Of a DNA stretch of 14,166 nt, positions 1 to 7,066 are shown piece after piece. The position numbers and the translations under genes were made by a program. The notes below the pieces were generated by a model. That model ran no database searches, was not told the DNA's origin, and was given only the letters and a program-made list of their open reading frames with translations. Position 1 is the stretch's first letter, and each line of letters starts with the position of its first letter. Source of the DNA: Balneolales bacterium (GTDB lineage Bacteria > Bacteroidota > Rhodothermia > Balneolales > Balneolaceae); assembly GCA_030830725.1 (NCBI GenBank), contig JAURMN010000062.1:1-14166 (forward strand). The letters run 5' to 3'.

Positions 1-1322
1 AAACGAACAGAATAGAGTTGGCGCTCAAGAGGGGAGACTTCTGTTGATTGGAAGTAGATTACACCATCTCTCGCATTCACGGCATTAATCGTTGAGACTT
101 CCCACTCACCGGAGGTTACCTGATTGATCAAGTTACCATCATAATCATAGCGATAGAGGTGGCTCCAGCCGTCCTTATCTGAAATCCATAGAAACTCTTC
201 GCGCTCTCTCGGGAAAAACATCAAATTGGAAATCCCGGCAAAGAAGTCATACACATCGATCCAACCGGTTTCGCTCACTTCTTCCATGATCACATTTCCC
301 TGACCGGTCTGGATGTCGAACATGTATAAAGAGAGGTGATTCTGTGCACGATTCATGTGCTGAACAGCCAATTTACCTGGATCACTTGTCCAGTAAATAC
401 GTGGCACATATCCGTCACCAAGTTCCAGATCCATCCAGCGTTGGTCACCGGAGGCTACCTCTAGCACTCCAATTTTGACGGTTGGATTTGTTGCCCCTAC
501 TTTTGGATAGGGGATCTCGACGAACTGAGGATAGGAGCCGCTGTAATCCGTGGAAATAAAAAGCGGAACATCACGCTCATCTGTCTGCCAGTAGGCAATA
601 TTTTCGCTGTTGTACGACCAGGCCCAGCCTTGTACAATGCTAAATTCCTCCTCGTAAACCCATCCAAATCGACCGTTAAAGACTTTTTCTTGAGCATCAA
701 ACGTGAGTTGTGTGGTTTGACCAGAGGCTAAATCCATTACGTAGAGATTTCCTTCACTTTCATACCCCATCATCTTTCCGTTTGGAGAGAGCTCGGCTGT
801 GAACGCATCCTTAGCAGCTGGACGAAGCTCACCGTCTGCTACAGAATAAACGTAGTAGTCAGAAACCCCAGAATAGCGATAAATCGGTCTGAAATTCGTT
901 TCGAACACTAAGAACTTGAAGTCAGCTGACCACTGGAAGGAGCGATAACGGAAAGGCTCATCGGTGCCAGGGAAGGTGAATTCCGATGCACTAAAGAGAA
1001 GCTCGTCTTTGTCTTTTGCAGGATCGAAGATGCGGATTTCTGGGCCATTTGCTCCGCGAGCTGTATAAGAATAACGATCGCCATTCTCAATCCAGAACAC
1101 ATTAGAAGGGCCGTTTGAACTGGAGAGTCCGCCATTATTTAAGGCATCAGAGAGGGATGTATAACGTGCTTTCTGAATTTGAGCGGTTGCCGATTCAAAA
1201 CCCGCTGAACTATATAAGGAGAGGGTAATTATGAAAAAGAGTACTGAAATAGAGCTCCATCTGTTTCTAAAACGTGAATGTGCCGTCTCTACAGCCTTCG
1301 ATGTAATGATTTGCATATCCAT
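1..1322 (-). CDS. Dipeptidyl peptidase IV-like serine exopeptidase (S9B), N-terminal part, cut by window edge
   Basis: The first 440 residues of an S9B prolyl-oligopeptidase-family protein are present; the C-terminal alpha/beta hydrolase domain with the catalytic Ser-Asp-His lies beyond base 1. These enzymes remove N-terminal dipeptides, often X-Pro, from peptides in the periplasm or at the cell surface. A hydrophobic segment at residues 24-40 followed by ATAQ (44-47) looks like a signal peptide or anchor. The rest reads as the DPP4 beta-propeller. It has WVYEEE at 221-226, whose last two Glu match the pair that holds the substrate N-terminus in human DPP4 (E205/E206), followed by a WS..SENIAYW blade, LWISDKDGW (378-386) and STEVSPLER (426-434). 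The Asp that usually precedes WVYEEE is Gly220 here. Two starts are possible, Met1 at 1322 or Met3 at 1316; AGG lies 6 nt before the second, which I slightly favour. Family assignment is firm; substrate is inferred. Confidence 0.9.
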   Translation of the reverse strand, partial: MDMQIITSKAVETAHSRFRNRWSSISVLFFIITLSLYSSAGFESATAQIQKARYTSLSDALNNGGLSSSNGPSNVFWIENGDRYSYTARGANGPEIRIFDPAKDKDELLFSASEFTFPGTDEPFRYRSFQWSADFKFLVFETNFRPIYRYSGVSDYYVYSVADGELRPAAKDAFTAELSPNGKMMGYESEGNLYVMDLASGQTTQLTFDAQEKVFNGRFGWVYEEEFSIVQGWAWSYNSENIAYWQTDERDVPLFISTDYSGSYPQFVEIPYPKVGATNPTVKIGVLEVASGDQRWMDLELGDGYVPRIYWTSDPGKLAVQHMNRAQNHLSLYMFDIQTGQGNVIMEEVSETGWIDVYDFFAGISNLMFFPREREEFLWISDKDGWSHLYRYDYDGNLINQVTSGEWEVSTINAVNARDGVIYFQSTEVSPLERQLYSVR

Positions 1323-1360
1323 CCTATTGAAGTTTAAAGGGTATATGAATCTAAAATAAA

Positions 1361-1398
1361 GGAAAAAAAGATCAAGTTTAGGCCTATGCCAGCCAAAC
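1361..1398 (-). terminator. Candidate intrinsic terminator spanning the ZIP gene stop codon
   Basis: Read on the minus strand, GTTTGGC (1398-1392) pairs with GCC-T-AAAC (1383-1376), leaving one bulged T and an 8-nt loop that contains the ZIP TAG stop. Within a few bases follows TTGATC and a run of seven T (1369-1363). A 7-bp stem plus T-tract is terminator-like, but the stem is modest. If active, it would separate the ZIP gene from the downstream peptidase gene. Confidence 0.4.
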
Positions 1399-2115
1399 CT
1401 GAAACAGCAACATCGCCATAATCGAAAGCGTCATTACTACACCCACGTGCGAAGGTTCAGCATCTTCGCACGATTCGGGCAGGATTTCTGCCACTACCAT
1501 CCAGAGCATAGCACCGGCAGCAAAACCAAGACCAACAGGAAGGAACGCGGCAAATTGCTCCACAAATAAAAAGGCTGGAACCGCCATCAGAGGCTGTGGA
1601 AGACTTGAAAAAACACTCCAGCCGGCAGCTTTCAGAGCGGATATGCCTCGAGGCACCAAGATCAGTGAAATCGCAAGACCCTCGGGTACATTATGGAGCG
1701 CAATCGCAGCCGAAATAAACGCACCAAATGATTCTCCTCGTCCAAAAGAAACCCCCACCCCAACACCCTCGGTAAACGAATGAAGGGTCATCACGGCCAT
1801 GATGAGCAGCATCTTTTGCCCCTGGATTTGATCTTTGTGAGGGAATCGTAACTCTCCATGTTTCTTGAGGAATTTTTCGCTGGCCAAAATAAAGAGAAGT
1901 CCCGCAAGCATACCGCCCGTTAACATCACCACATCCTCTAATCCCTCGTAAATCAGATTAAAACTGGCAGCCGTCATGAGTCCGGCAGCAGCGCCATTTG
2001 CCAATCCCATCATCTTTTTAGGGATATTGCGCGTGATGAAAAACGGGAGTGCACCTACTCCAGTGGCAATCGCTGTAATCAGCGCATATACAAAAACAAG
2101 GAGTATTGGGTCCAT
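1384..2115 (-). CDS. ZIP family divalent metal transporter
   Basis: A 243-residue integral membrane protein of the ZIP (ZRT/IRT-like) family, which brings Zn2+, Fe2+ or related metals into the cytoplasm. About eight hydrophobic segments are visible. The diagnostic metal-site motifs are present: HSFTEG at 112-117 (TM4) and HNVPEG at 141-146 (TM5). The usual His-rich cytoplasmic loop is poor here: residues 80-100 carry only H86 and H93 and are mainly Lys/Gln/Glu. A further acidic group, E210 and E214, sits in the segment VVAEILPES. The length is typical of bacterial members. The ATG at 2115 begins just before the first membrane helix. The gene follows the phosphohexomutase gene by 71 bp on the same strand and could be co-transcribed with it. 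Metal specificity cannot be read from the sequence; ZupT-like is possible. Confidence 0.93.
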   Translation of the reverse strand: MDPILLVFVYALITAIATGVGALPFFITRNIPKKMMGLANGAAAGLMTAASFNLIYEGLEDVVMLTGGMLAGLLFILASEKFLKKHGELRFPHKDQIQGQKMLLIMAVMTLHSFTEGVGVGVSFGRGESFGAFISAAIALHNVPEGLAISLILVPRGISALKAAGWSVFSSLPQPLMAVPAFLFVEQFAAFLPVGLGFAAGAMLWMVVAEILPESCEDAEPSHVGVVMTLSIMAMLLFQVWLA

Positions 2116-2186
2116 CTCAGATCCGATTTTTTACCATCCATTTATCCGAAGTGAATCACGCTGAACTTACCATCTTCAAATCACCA

Positions 2187-3599
2187 TCAAACCGGCGGAT
2201 TGTCCACCATCGCACTGGCGGTTTCCACCAACTTTATTGCCCCCTCAGCAGAACCCGCCTCTGAATAAATCCGTAATAACGGCTCTGTTCCAGAAGGACG
2301 AACCATCAGCCAAGAACCATCTTCCAAAATATGCTTCACACCATCGAGCATATCCCACTCCACCACTTTTTTGCCTGCGATCTCGGTGATTTTTTTCGCC
2401 TTTGCTGCGGCCATCATCGCCTGCTTTTTTGACTCTTCGGTATGCAGATCGTTTCGATAAGTGGAATGTATGCCGAATTCATCAAACAGATCCTGGACCA
2501 ACTGGCTTAATGTCCGGCCTGATTTGACCACCATTTCAGTAATCAACAAGCCGATATAAATCCCGTCACGTTCTGGAATATGTCCCTTCACGGCAATCCC
2601 GCCAGACTCTTCACCCCCCACAATGACGTCATCATTCACAAAATATTCCGCCACATGCTTAAACCCGATCGGAAGGGTGATCGTCTTATGGCCATATTTC
2701 TCTCCCATTTTATTGAGCATATTGGTCGTAGAGAAGGTCTTCACGATCAACCCGCTCATCTTTTTCTCTTGTGAGAGGTATTTCACTAGTAGTGAGAGGA
2801 TCTGATGTGAATCCACGTACTGACCCTTCTCATCATACATTCCGATCCGGTCGGCATCGCCGTCATTCGCCAGACCCACCGCACAGCCCTCTTTCTTGAT
2901 CAATTCCGAGAGCTCATAAAGATTCTTCTCAATCGGCTCTGGCGCCTGACCGTTGAACGATGGATTGATCTCGGCATGTAACTCCTTGATCTGCCCCGGC
3001 AACAACGTCTTCACCAACCCTTGTGACGCCCCAAACATGGCATCATGGGCAATTTTAATTCCACTCTTACGGATTGCCTCTAAGTCCAAAATTCCACGCA
3101 ACACATCCAAATATTGAGAGGTGAGCGAAATCTCACGAATTTGCCCGGTATGAAGATACTCTTTGTACGAAAGTGGTGTCAACCCTGGATCTGCATCCCC
3201 ATAAAACGACTCCACCTCATCTATTTGAGCCGGTGATGCCGGACCTCCAAACGGAGCCTTAATCTTGAATCCATTGTAATTCGGTGGGTTGTGGCTAGCC
3301 GTAATCACGATTCCAACTGCATTGTAATGCTGTGCCCCCCAACTCACGGCGGGTGTCGGGGCAATCGAATTGGCCATCCGCACAGGAACCTCCATCGCCG
3401 CAAACACGGACGCCACATGCTCAGAAAACTCACGCCCCATAAAGCGTGCATCATGTCCAATTACCACGCCCTCTTTCGTCACTCCCTTTTCCTTAATCCA
3501 CTTCGCGGTCGCCTGCGTCACAATCGACAGGTTTTCAAACGTGTAATCTTTAGCAATGATGGCTCTCCAACCATCAGTCCCAAATTTGATAGTACTCAT
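2187..3599 (-). CDS. Phosphoglucomutase/phosphomannomutase family protein (alpha-D-phosphohexomutase)
   Basis: A complete 470-residue cytoplasmic alpha-D-phosphohexomutase, which moves phosphate between C1 and C6 of a hexose through a phosphoserine and a bisphosphate intermediate. All four signature loops are in order: the phosphoserine loop TASHNP at 100-105 (S102 is the phosphorylated Ser), the Mg2+ loop DGDADR at 246-251, the sugar-specificity loop GGEESGG at 328-334, and the phosphate-binding loop RPSGTEP at 434-440. The N-terminus FGTDGWRA is also typical. GEESGG is unlike the GEMSGH of AlgC-type enzymes and suits a glucose/mannose-6-phosphate mutase, though substrate choice is inferred. 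The ATG at 3599 has no Shine-Dalgarno, only an A-rich leader. It is divergent from the porin gene across 120 bp and is followed by the ZIP gene. Its products feed glycogen, cell-wall and surface-sugar synthesis. Confidence 0.95.
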   Translation of the reverse strand: MSTIKFGTDGWRAIIAKDYTFENLSIVTQATAKWIKEKGVTKEGVVIGHDARFMGREFSEHVASVFAAMEVPVRMANSIAPTPAVSWGAQHYNAVGIVITASHNPPNYNGFKIKAPFGGPASPAQIDEVESFYGDADPGLTPLSYKEYLHTGQIREISLTSQYLDVLRGILDLEAIRKSGIKIAHDAMFGASQGLVKTLLPGQIKELHAEINPSFNGQAPEPIEKNLYELSELIKKEGCAVGLANDGDADRIGMYDEKGQYVDSHQILSLLVKYLSQEKKMSGLIVKTFSTTNMLNKMGEKYGHKTITLPIGFKHVAEYFVNDDVIVGGEESGGIAVKGHIPERDGIYIGLLITEMVVKSGRTLSQLVQDLFDEFGIHSTYRNDLHTEESKKQAMMAAAKAKKITEIAGKKVVEWDMLDGVKHILEDGSWLMVRPSGTEPLLRIYSEAGSAEGAIKLVETASAMVDNPPV

Positions 3600-3675
3600 G
3601 ATGTTTTCTTTAGCGATTTCACCGTATACAGTTGTGTTTATTAGACCCTCAAAAAGTACAATTTCTGGCTCAATT

Positions 3676-3704
3676 TTGCTATTTTAAAGGGTTTAAAATG
3701 CGAA
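3676..3704. promoter_or_regulatory. Divergent AT-rich palindrome and promoter-like elements between the mutase and porin genes
   Basis: ATTTTAAA (3681-3688), GGG, TTTAAAAT (3692-3699) form a perfect 8-bp inverted repeat. The symmetry extends imperfectly outward: plus strand TTGC-TATTTTAAA (3676-3688) against minus strand TTCGC-ATTTTAAA (3704-3692). Each arm resembles the TTGCTATTTT element seen upstream of gltX and the ABC-F gene, so the site may hold back-to-back promoter elements for the two divergent genes, or a dimeric regulator's operator, or both. It ends 20 bp before the first porin ATG. Confidence 0.4.
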
Positions 3705-3719
3705 TAATCGGGAAATTAC

Positions 3720-4958
3720 ATGATCAGCACATTCAATTCACTATCTCCCAAAAAAGAGTTGGAAATTCAACGAAACCGTCCATTTTTTTCTTTATTTAGG
3801 ATAAACGAATCCCTCTCCGCCATGCAATCCATCGCCAGGCCTGCGACACGCCTCGCCTTTTTGGTCATCCTACTAGGGTCGCAACCAGCACAAGCCAAAA
3901 CTGCTGGTTCCTCTACCACCCCGATCGATACTCCATTAATCTCCATCTCTGGAGAGGCCTCTATCTACACCGCCATTGACACCACTGTACGCTCCTCATA
4001 CATAGAAGAAGCCCAGCTCCAAAATGCCCTAAAAAGTGAATTCTTAAAATTTAGAGGACTGACTCAAATTCAATCCGTTTTTGTGACTGATGGCGAGGCT
4101 GACGGCACTTCTATGACCTTTCGGGAGACGAATCTTCGTCTTGGAGTTCGTACTGCCTTTGATTCTCCATTAAACGCGGTATTGCAACTTGATTTTTCGC
4201 AAGAGCCAAATTTTTTAGATGCATTCATTACCTATGCGCCCAACTCGACGTTGAGTTTTAAAGCCGGGGCATTTAAACTGGCTCAAAATTTGGATGTAAT
4301 ACCCGACGCGGGAACAGCAGACTTTTTGACTCGTGGTGTCTTGGTCCGCGAGTTACTTTATCCCCGCGATATCGGGATTCAGGCAAGCCTGAATTTTGAT
4401 CAGGGGTTCACTTGGCATGTGGGTCTCTTGAATGGAGATCGTCTATCCTCCTCACCTGACAATAAAATGCTGTTCATCACTCGTCTGGAAAAAGGGACAA
4501 TCGATATTGCGAACGGATCGCTTCGAGCCGGAGTCTACGGCCATATCGGACAAGCAGATCGTACTTCTCTTGGACAATTTCGTCAAATCGTGGCCCAAGG
4601 AAAACGTCGTCATGTTGGGATGGATGGGAGATTTGTCTCCCCAGACTGGATCTTCGCAGCCGAAATGGCGTTTAGCCAAGTGGAAACCGCACCGGGAATG
4701 GACAAACTGAGTCGTTTCTTTGGCTATATGGCTACAGCAGGCTATCAATTTAACACCGATCAGCAATTATTTGCGAGATTTGAATATTTCGAACGTTCCC
4801 GCACTGCAGCTGACGGTCACTACACGGTCTGGTCAGCCGGTTTTAAGCAAAAACTCACCGAACTATTTGCCGCGTCCGTGAATTCGAATGTTCGTTTTGA
4901 TCAAGATCTCGAGTTCGCCCAATTTGGGGTCACGGCGACTATTCAGTTCCGGTTTTAA
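3720..4958 (+). CDS. Outer-membrane porin, OprO/OprP (phosphate-selective porin) type
   Basis: A complete beta-barrel outer-membrane protein of 412 residues as opened here. The best internal start is Met35 (ATG at 3822), which begins a textbook signal peptide: MQSIARPATR, a hydrophobic core LAFLVILLG, then cleavage after AQA (about residue 59). Translation from 3720 would put 34 extra hydrophilic residues in front, so the mature protein is the same but the start is uncertain; neither ATG has a good Shine-Dalgarno. The family is recognised by alternating amphipathic strands, the PRDIGIQ motif at 215-221 found in Porin_O_P proteins, and a C-terminal strand ending in Phe, the usual barrel-assembly signal. 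It should form a diffusion channel for anions or other small solutes; phosphate specificity is not shown. Its stop overlaps that of the convergent lgt gene. Confidence 0.8.
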   Translation: MISTFNSLSPKKELEIQRNRPFFSLFRINESLSAMQSIARPATRLAFLVILLGSQPAQAKTAGSSTTPIDTPLISISGEASIYTAIDTTVRSSYIEEAQLQNALKSEFLKFRGLTQIQSVFVTDGEADGTSMTFRETNLRLGVRTAFDSPLNAVLQLDFSQEPNFLDAFITYAPNSTLSFKAGAFKLAQNLDVIPDAGTADFLTRGVLVRELLYPRDIGIQASLNFDQGFTWHVGLLNGDRLSSSPDNKMLFITRLEKGTIDIANGSLRAGVYGHIGQADRTSLGQFRQIVAQGKRRHVGMDGRFVSPDWIFAAEMAFSQVETAPGMDKLSRFFGYMATAGYQFNTDQQLFARFEYFERSRTAADGHYTVWSAGFKQKLTELFAASVNSNVRFDQDLEFAQFGVTATIQFRF

Positions 4959-6058
4959 ACCTCTTCCGGGTTCCACTTTTTAATGCGAACCAATAGGTAA
5001 ATCCCGATCAAGACAAACGGCACACTAAGCCACTGCCCCATATTGATCGTCCAATTGGCGGCAAACTCAGCTTGCGGTACCTTGGTAAACTCAAGAAAGA
5101 AACGCCCGGTGAAAAGGGTAATCAGAAACACGCCAAACATCGCGCCTTGAGGCGGTTTACCTTGAAAGGCTCTGTAAACCGCAAGAACGGCAAGCAATAC
5201 CACGATACACCAGAGGGATTCATACAGCATCGTTGGGTGGCGTGGGAGCTCATCAATGCGAGCAAAAATGATGGCCCATGGTAGATCGGTGGGGCGACCC
5301 AGGATTTCGGAGTTGAAGAAATTCCCAAATCGGATAAAGAATCCTCCCACGGCGACACCGGTAATCACCCGATCGGTCACGCTCAAAAAGGTTATCCCTT
5401 TGGTCTTACGCGCATATAACCAAAGTGCGATGGGAATGGCAATGGCGGCTCCATGACTTGCCAATCCTCCTGTCCAAACTTGCGGAATGAGGTGAGGATT
5501 CAGTAAGTAATATTCCAGATCGTAGAAGATCACATGTCCCAGACGTGCACCTACCACGGTTCCCACCATCACATAGATAAGCAACCGATCCAAGTCCTGC
5601 GGCGAAACGCCATATCGTTTGAGCAAATTTCCACCCAATAAATACCCAAAGAAAAAGGCGCAGGCGAACATAAGTCCATACCAACGGGGTGCGATCGGTC
5701 CGATAGAACTGATGGTTCCTAAATCAAAAGGAACGGTAAGGAGTTGACCTCCAATCAGCGAAATAATCATTATTGCCCATACAGGGAGGGAGGATCCTAT
5801 GCCAGATTTCCCTGAAACCGATTTTCCTGAACCAGTTTTAAGAGCACCTGATTTTTGTGATCCCGACTTTCGGGATGATTTCCCAGATACAGATTTTTGA
5901 GCGCTCAACCCGAAGTAAATCAAAAAAGAGAGAGCCAATCCGGCCAAAGAGAGAGGAAAGGGCAGTGAGAGCTCCGGAATCTGAAAAAGTACCGGGTTTC
6001 CTTCCCAGCGGACCCAACTGAGAACAACGGACTGCATAACAAAGAGAGTTAATATCAT
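4955..6058 (-). CDS. lgt: Prolipoprotein diacylglyceryl transferase with N-terminal extension
   Basis: Lgt transfers diacylglycerol from phosphatidylglycerol to the lipobox Cys of prelipoproteins in the inner membrane. The core is complete: RWYG at 125-128, SHG at 201-203 (matching the essential E. coli H103), the signature RFGNFFNSE at 243-251 (R243 matches E. coli R143), RHPTMLYES at 273-281, and GRFFLEF at 318-324 (R319 matches E. coli R239). At 367 residues it is longer than the usual 260-300. The surplus is at the N-terminus: a membrane segment (about 33-50), a Ser/Gly/Lys loop (55-90) and a second membrane segment (91-108) before the normal first helix. The start at 6058 has no Shine-Dalgarno; Met8 is an alternative. 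The gene is convergent with the porin gene, sharing 4 bp at the stops, and divergent from the 6124 gene. Confidence 0.95.
   Translation of the reverse strand: MILTLFVMQSVVLSWVRWEGNPVLFQIPELSLPFPLSLAGLALSFLIYFGLSAQKSVSGKSSRKSGSQKSGALKTGSGKSVSGKSGIGSSLPVWAIMIISLIGGQLLTVPFDLGTISSIGPIAPRWYGLMFACAFFFGYLLGGNLLKRYGVSPQDLDRLLIYVMVGTVVGARLGHVIFYDLEYYLLNPHLIPQVWTGGLASHGAAIAIPIALWLYARKTKGITFLSVTDRVITGVAVGGFFIRFGNFFNSEILGRPTDLPWAIIFARIDELPRHPTMLYESLWCIVVLLAVLAVYRAFQGKPPQGAMFGVFLITLFTGRFFLEFTKVPQAEFAANWTINMGQWLSVPFVLIGIYLLVRIKKWNPEEV
5789..5896 (-). repeat. Degenerate 15-bp (five-codon) tandem repeat inside lgt
   Basis: This stretch encodes Lgt residues 55-90. Lysines fall at 55, 60, 64, 69, 74, 79 and 84, a five-residue rhythm with one four-residue step. 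The units read SVSGK, SSRK, SGSQK, SGALK, TGSGK, SVSGK. The first and last units are identical in protein. The DNA shows matching 15-bp units rich in GATTT and CCTGA on the plus strand. It looks like a microsatellite-like expansion in a loop. Confidence 0.7.
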
Positions 6059-6123
6059 GAAAATCGGATTTTTGGAAAATTTAATGTAAGATAGGAAATC
6101 CTCCTACACCTGCCCTTTCACTT

Positions 6124-7029
6124 ATGGACTTTCCACAGCAATTCTTTGCAGTGCTTCGAAGGGAACAAATTTCCCGGCGGCTTGAGAAGATAGTCGTTAT
6201 TACAGCCGTTATCACATTTTTGGTGCATGTCCTCTTAATTATTGCCCGAAACGTCTATCCTGATGTGGCATTTCTTCAGGGTATCAGTCGGAATTATCTA
6301 TCGGCACTTTTCACTCCCTTTAGCGTGATATTGGTGTATGAAGTCTACCTGATGATTTTGGCGCTTCCAATGTCTTTTAACCTCTCGATTCGAAAACAGT
6401 ATGAAGTCATTAGTCTAATAACGATCCGAAATGTGTTCAAAGACATCGCTCTATTCGATGATTTTACCCATTTAACCACTCAAACAGAGCAAATGACAAA
6501 GATTTCAATTGATCTGGGCGGTGGATTGCTTCTTTTCTTCCTGGTCGGGGTCTTTCATCATGTTAGTTTATATCGGATCCGTCCTAAATCATCCGAGGAT
6601 TTGGTCACCTTCGTGAAGGTGAAACAGATTGTTGCGATTCTGTTGCTCACCATATTTGTGGTCCTCTCTCTATACTCCTTATATGATTGGTCTAAGGAAA
6701 TTATTGACTACCTCGTTAAGGGAGATCCAATGCAGATCAAAGCGCATCTGATCTTCTTCGAAGATTTTTACACCATCATGATCTTTGCAGACGTACTGAT
6801 ATTTATTGCATCATTCATCTACTCCCAGAGATATGCCACACTATTGAGGAATGCCGGATTCGTCGCCTCCGCAATCTTTTTGCGAATGTCTCTCGCCGGA
6901 GAAACTTACTTCGGGGTTGTGTTAGCGGCATTTGCCATTTTGACCGGAATCCTGGCTCAGTTGATTCATAATTATTATTTCAAACTCGATCAATTAGAGA
7001 TTGAGCCCTTGAAAGCGCCTGATAAATAG
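6124..7029 (+). CDS. Multi-pass membrane protein of unknown function
   Basis: I do not recognise a named family for this 301-residue protein. Hydrophobic segments that could be helices lie near residues 22-42, 60-82, 128-150, 167-187, 208-233, 243-260 and 262-283, giving six or seven spans. The first 21 residues are basic (RRE, SRR), suggesting a cytoplasmic N-terminus. Between spans 2 and 3 lies a charged segment with SIRKQYEV (88-95), RNVFKDIALFDDF (102-114) and many Thr/Gln, which looks like a soluble or amphipathic element rather than a loop. The overall layout could suit a channel or transporter, but no selectivity filter, ATPase or carrier motif is visible. No signal peptide or Shine-Dalgarno is seen. 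It stands alone: divergent from lgt (65 bp) and convergent with gltX (37 bp), so it is probably its own transcription unit. Confidence 0.85.
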   Translation: MDFPQQFFAVLRREQISRRLEKIVVITAVITFLVHVLLIIARNVYPDVAFLQGISRNYLSALFTPFSVILVYEVYLMILALPMSFNLSIRKQYEVISLITIRNVFKDIALFDDFTHLTTQTEQMTKISIDLGGGLLLFFLVGVFHHVSLYRIRPKSSEDLVTFVKVKQIVAILLLTIFVVLSLYSLYDWSKEIIDYLVKGDPMQIKAHLIFFEDFYTIMIFADVLIFIASFIYSQRYATLLRNAGFVASAIFLRMSLAGETYFGVVLAAFAILTGILAQLIHNYYFKLDQLEIEPLKAPDK

Positions 7030-7036
7030 GTCTAAC

Positions 7037-7053
7037 TTTACGCCCGTAAATTT
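7037..7053. terminator. Weak possible bidirectional terminator between converging genes
   Basis: TTTAC (7037-7041), GCCC, GTAAA (7046-7050) form a 5-bp stem with a 4-nt loop, followed on the plus strand by TTT. It sits in the 37-bp gap where the 6124 gene and gltX converge, the expected place for a shared terminator. The stem is short and A/T-rich, so this is tentative. Confidence 0.25.
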
Positions 7054-7066
7054 CTCCACCCCCGAA

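Noticed and set aside
497..1135. Open frames at 497-700 and 908-1135 on the minus strand
   Set aside because: Both are out of frame with the continuous DPP4-like reading frame, which shows family motifs throughout 1-1322.
3291..3644. 117-codon plus-strand frame opposite the start of the mutase gene
   Set aside because: It is antisense to the conserved phosphoserine region of the mutase, and its composition (many His, Arg, Cys) is that of a shadow frame.
4452..4766. 104-codon minus-strand frame opposite the porin gene
   Set aside because: It is antisense to barrel-strand coding sequence of the porin, Cys/His-rich, with no recognisable feature.
4957..4985. Hairpin plus T-run after the porin stop as a terminator
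   Set aside because: Only AACC/GGTT can pair around a 7-nt loop; a 4-bp stem is too weak to support.
6092..6106. TAGGA-AATCC-TCCTA inverted repeat upstream of the 6124 gene
   Set aside because: Five-base arms in a short AT-rich gap are expected by chance, and no promoter spacing fits around it.
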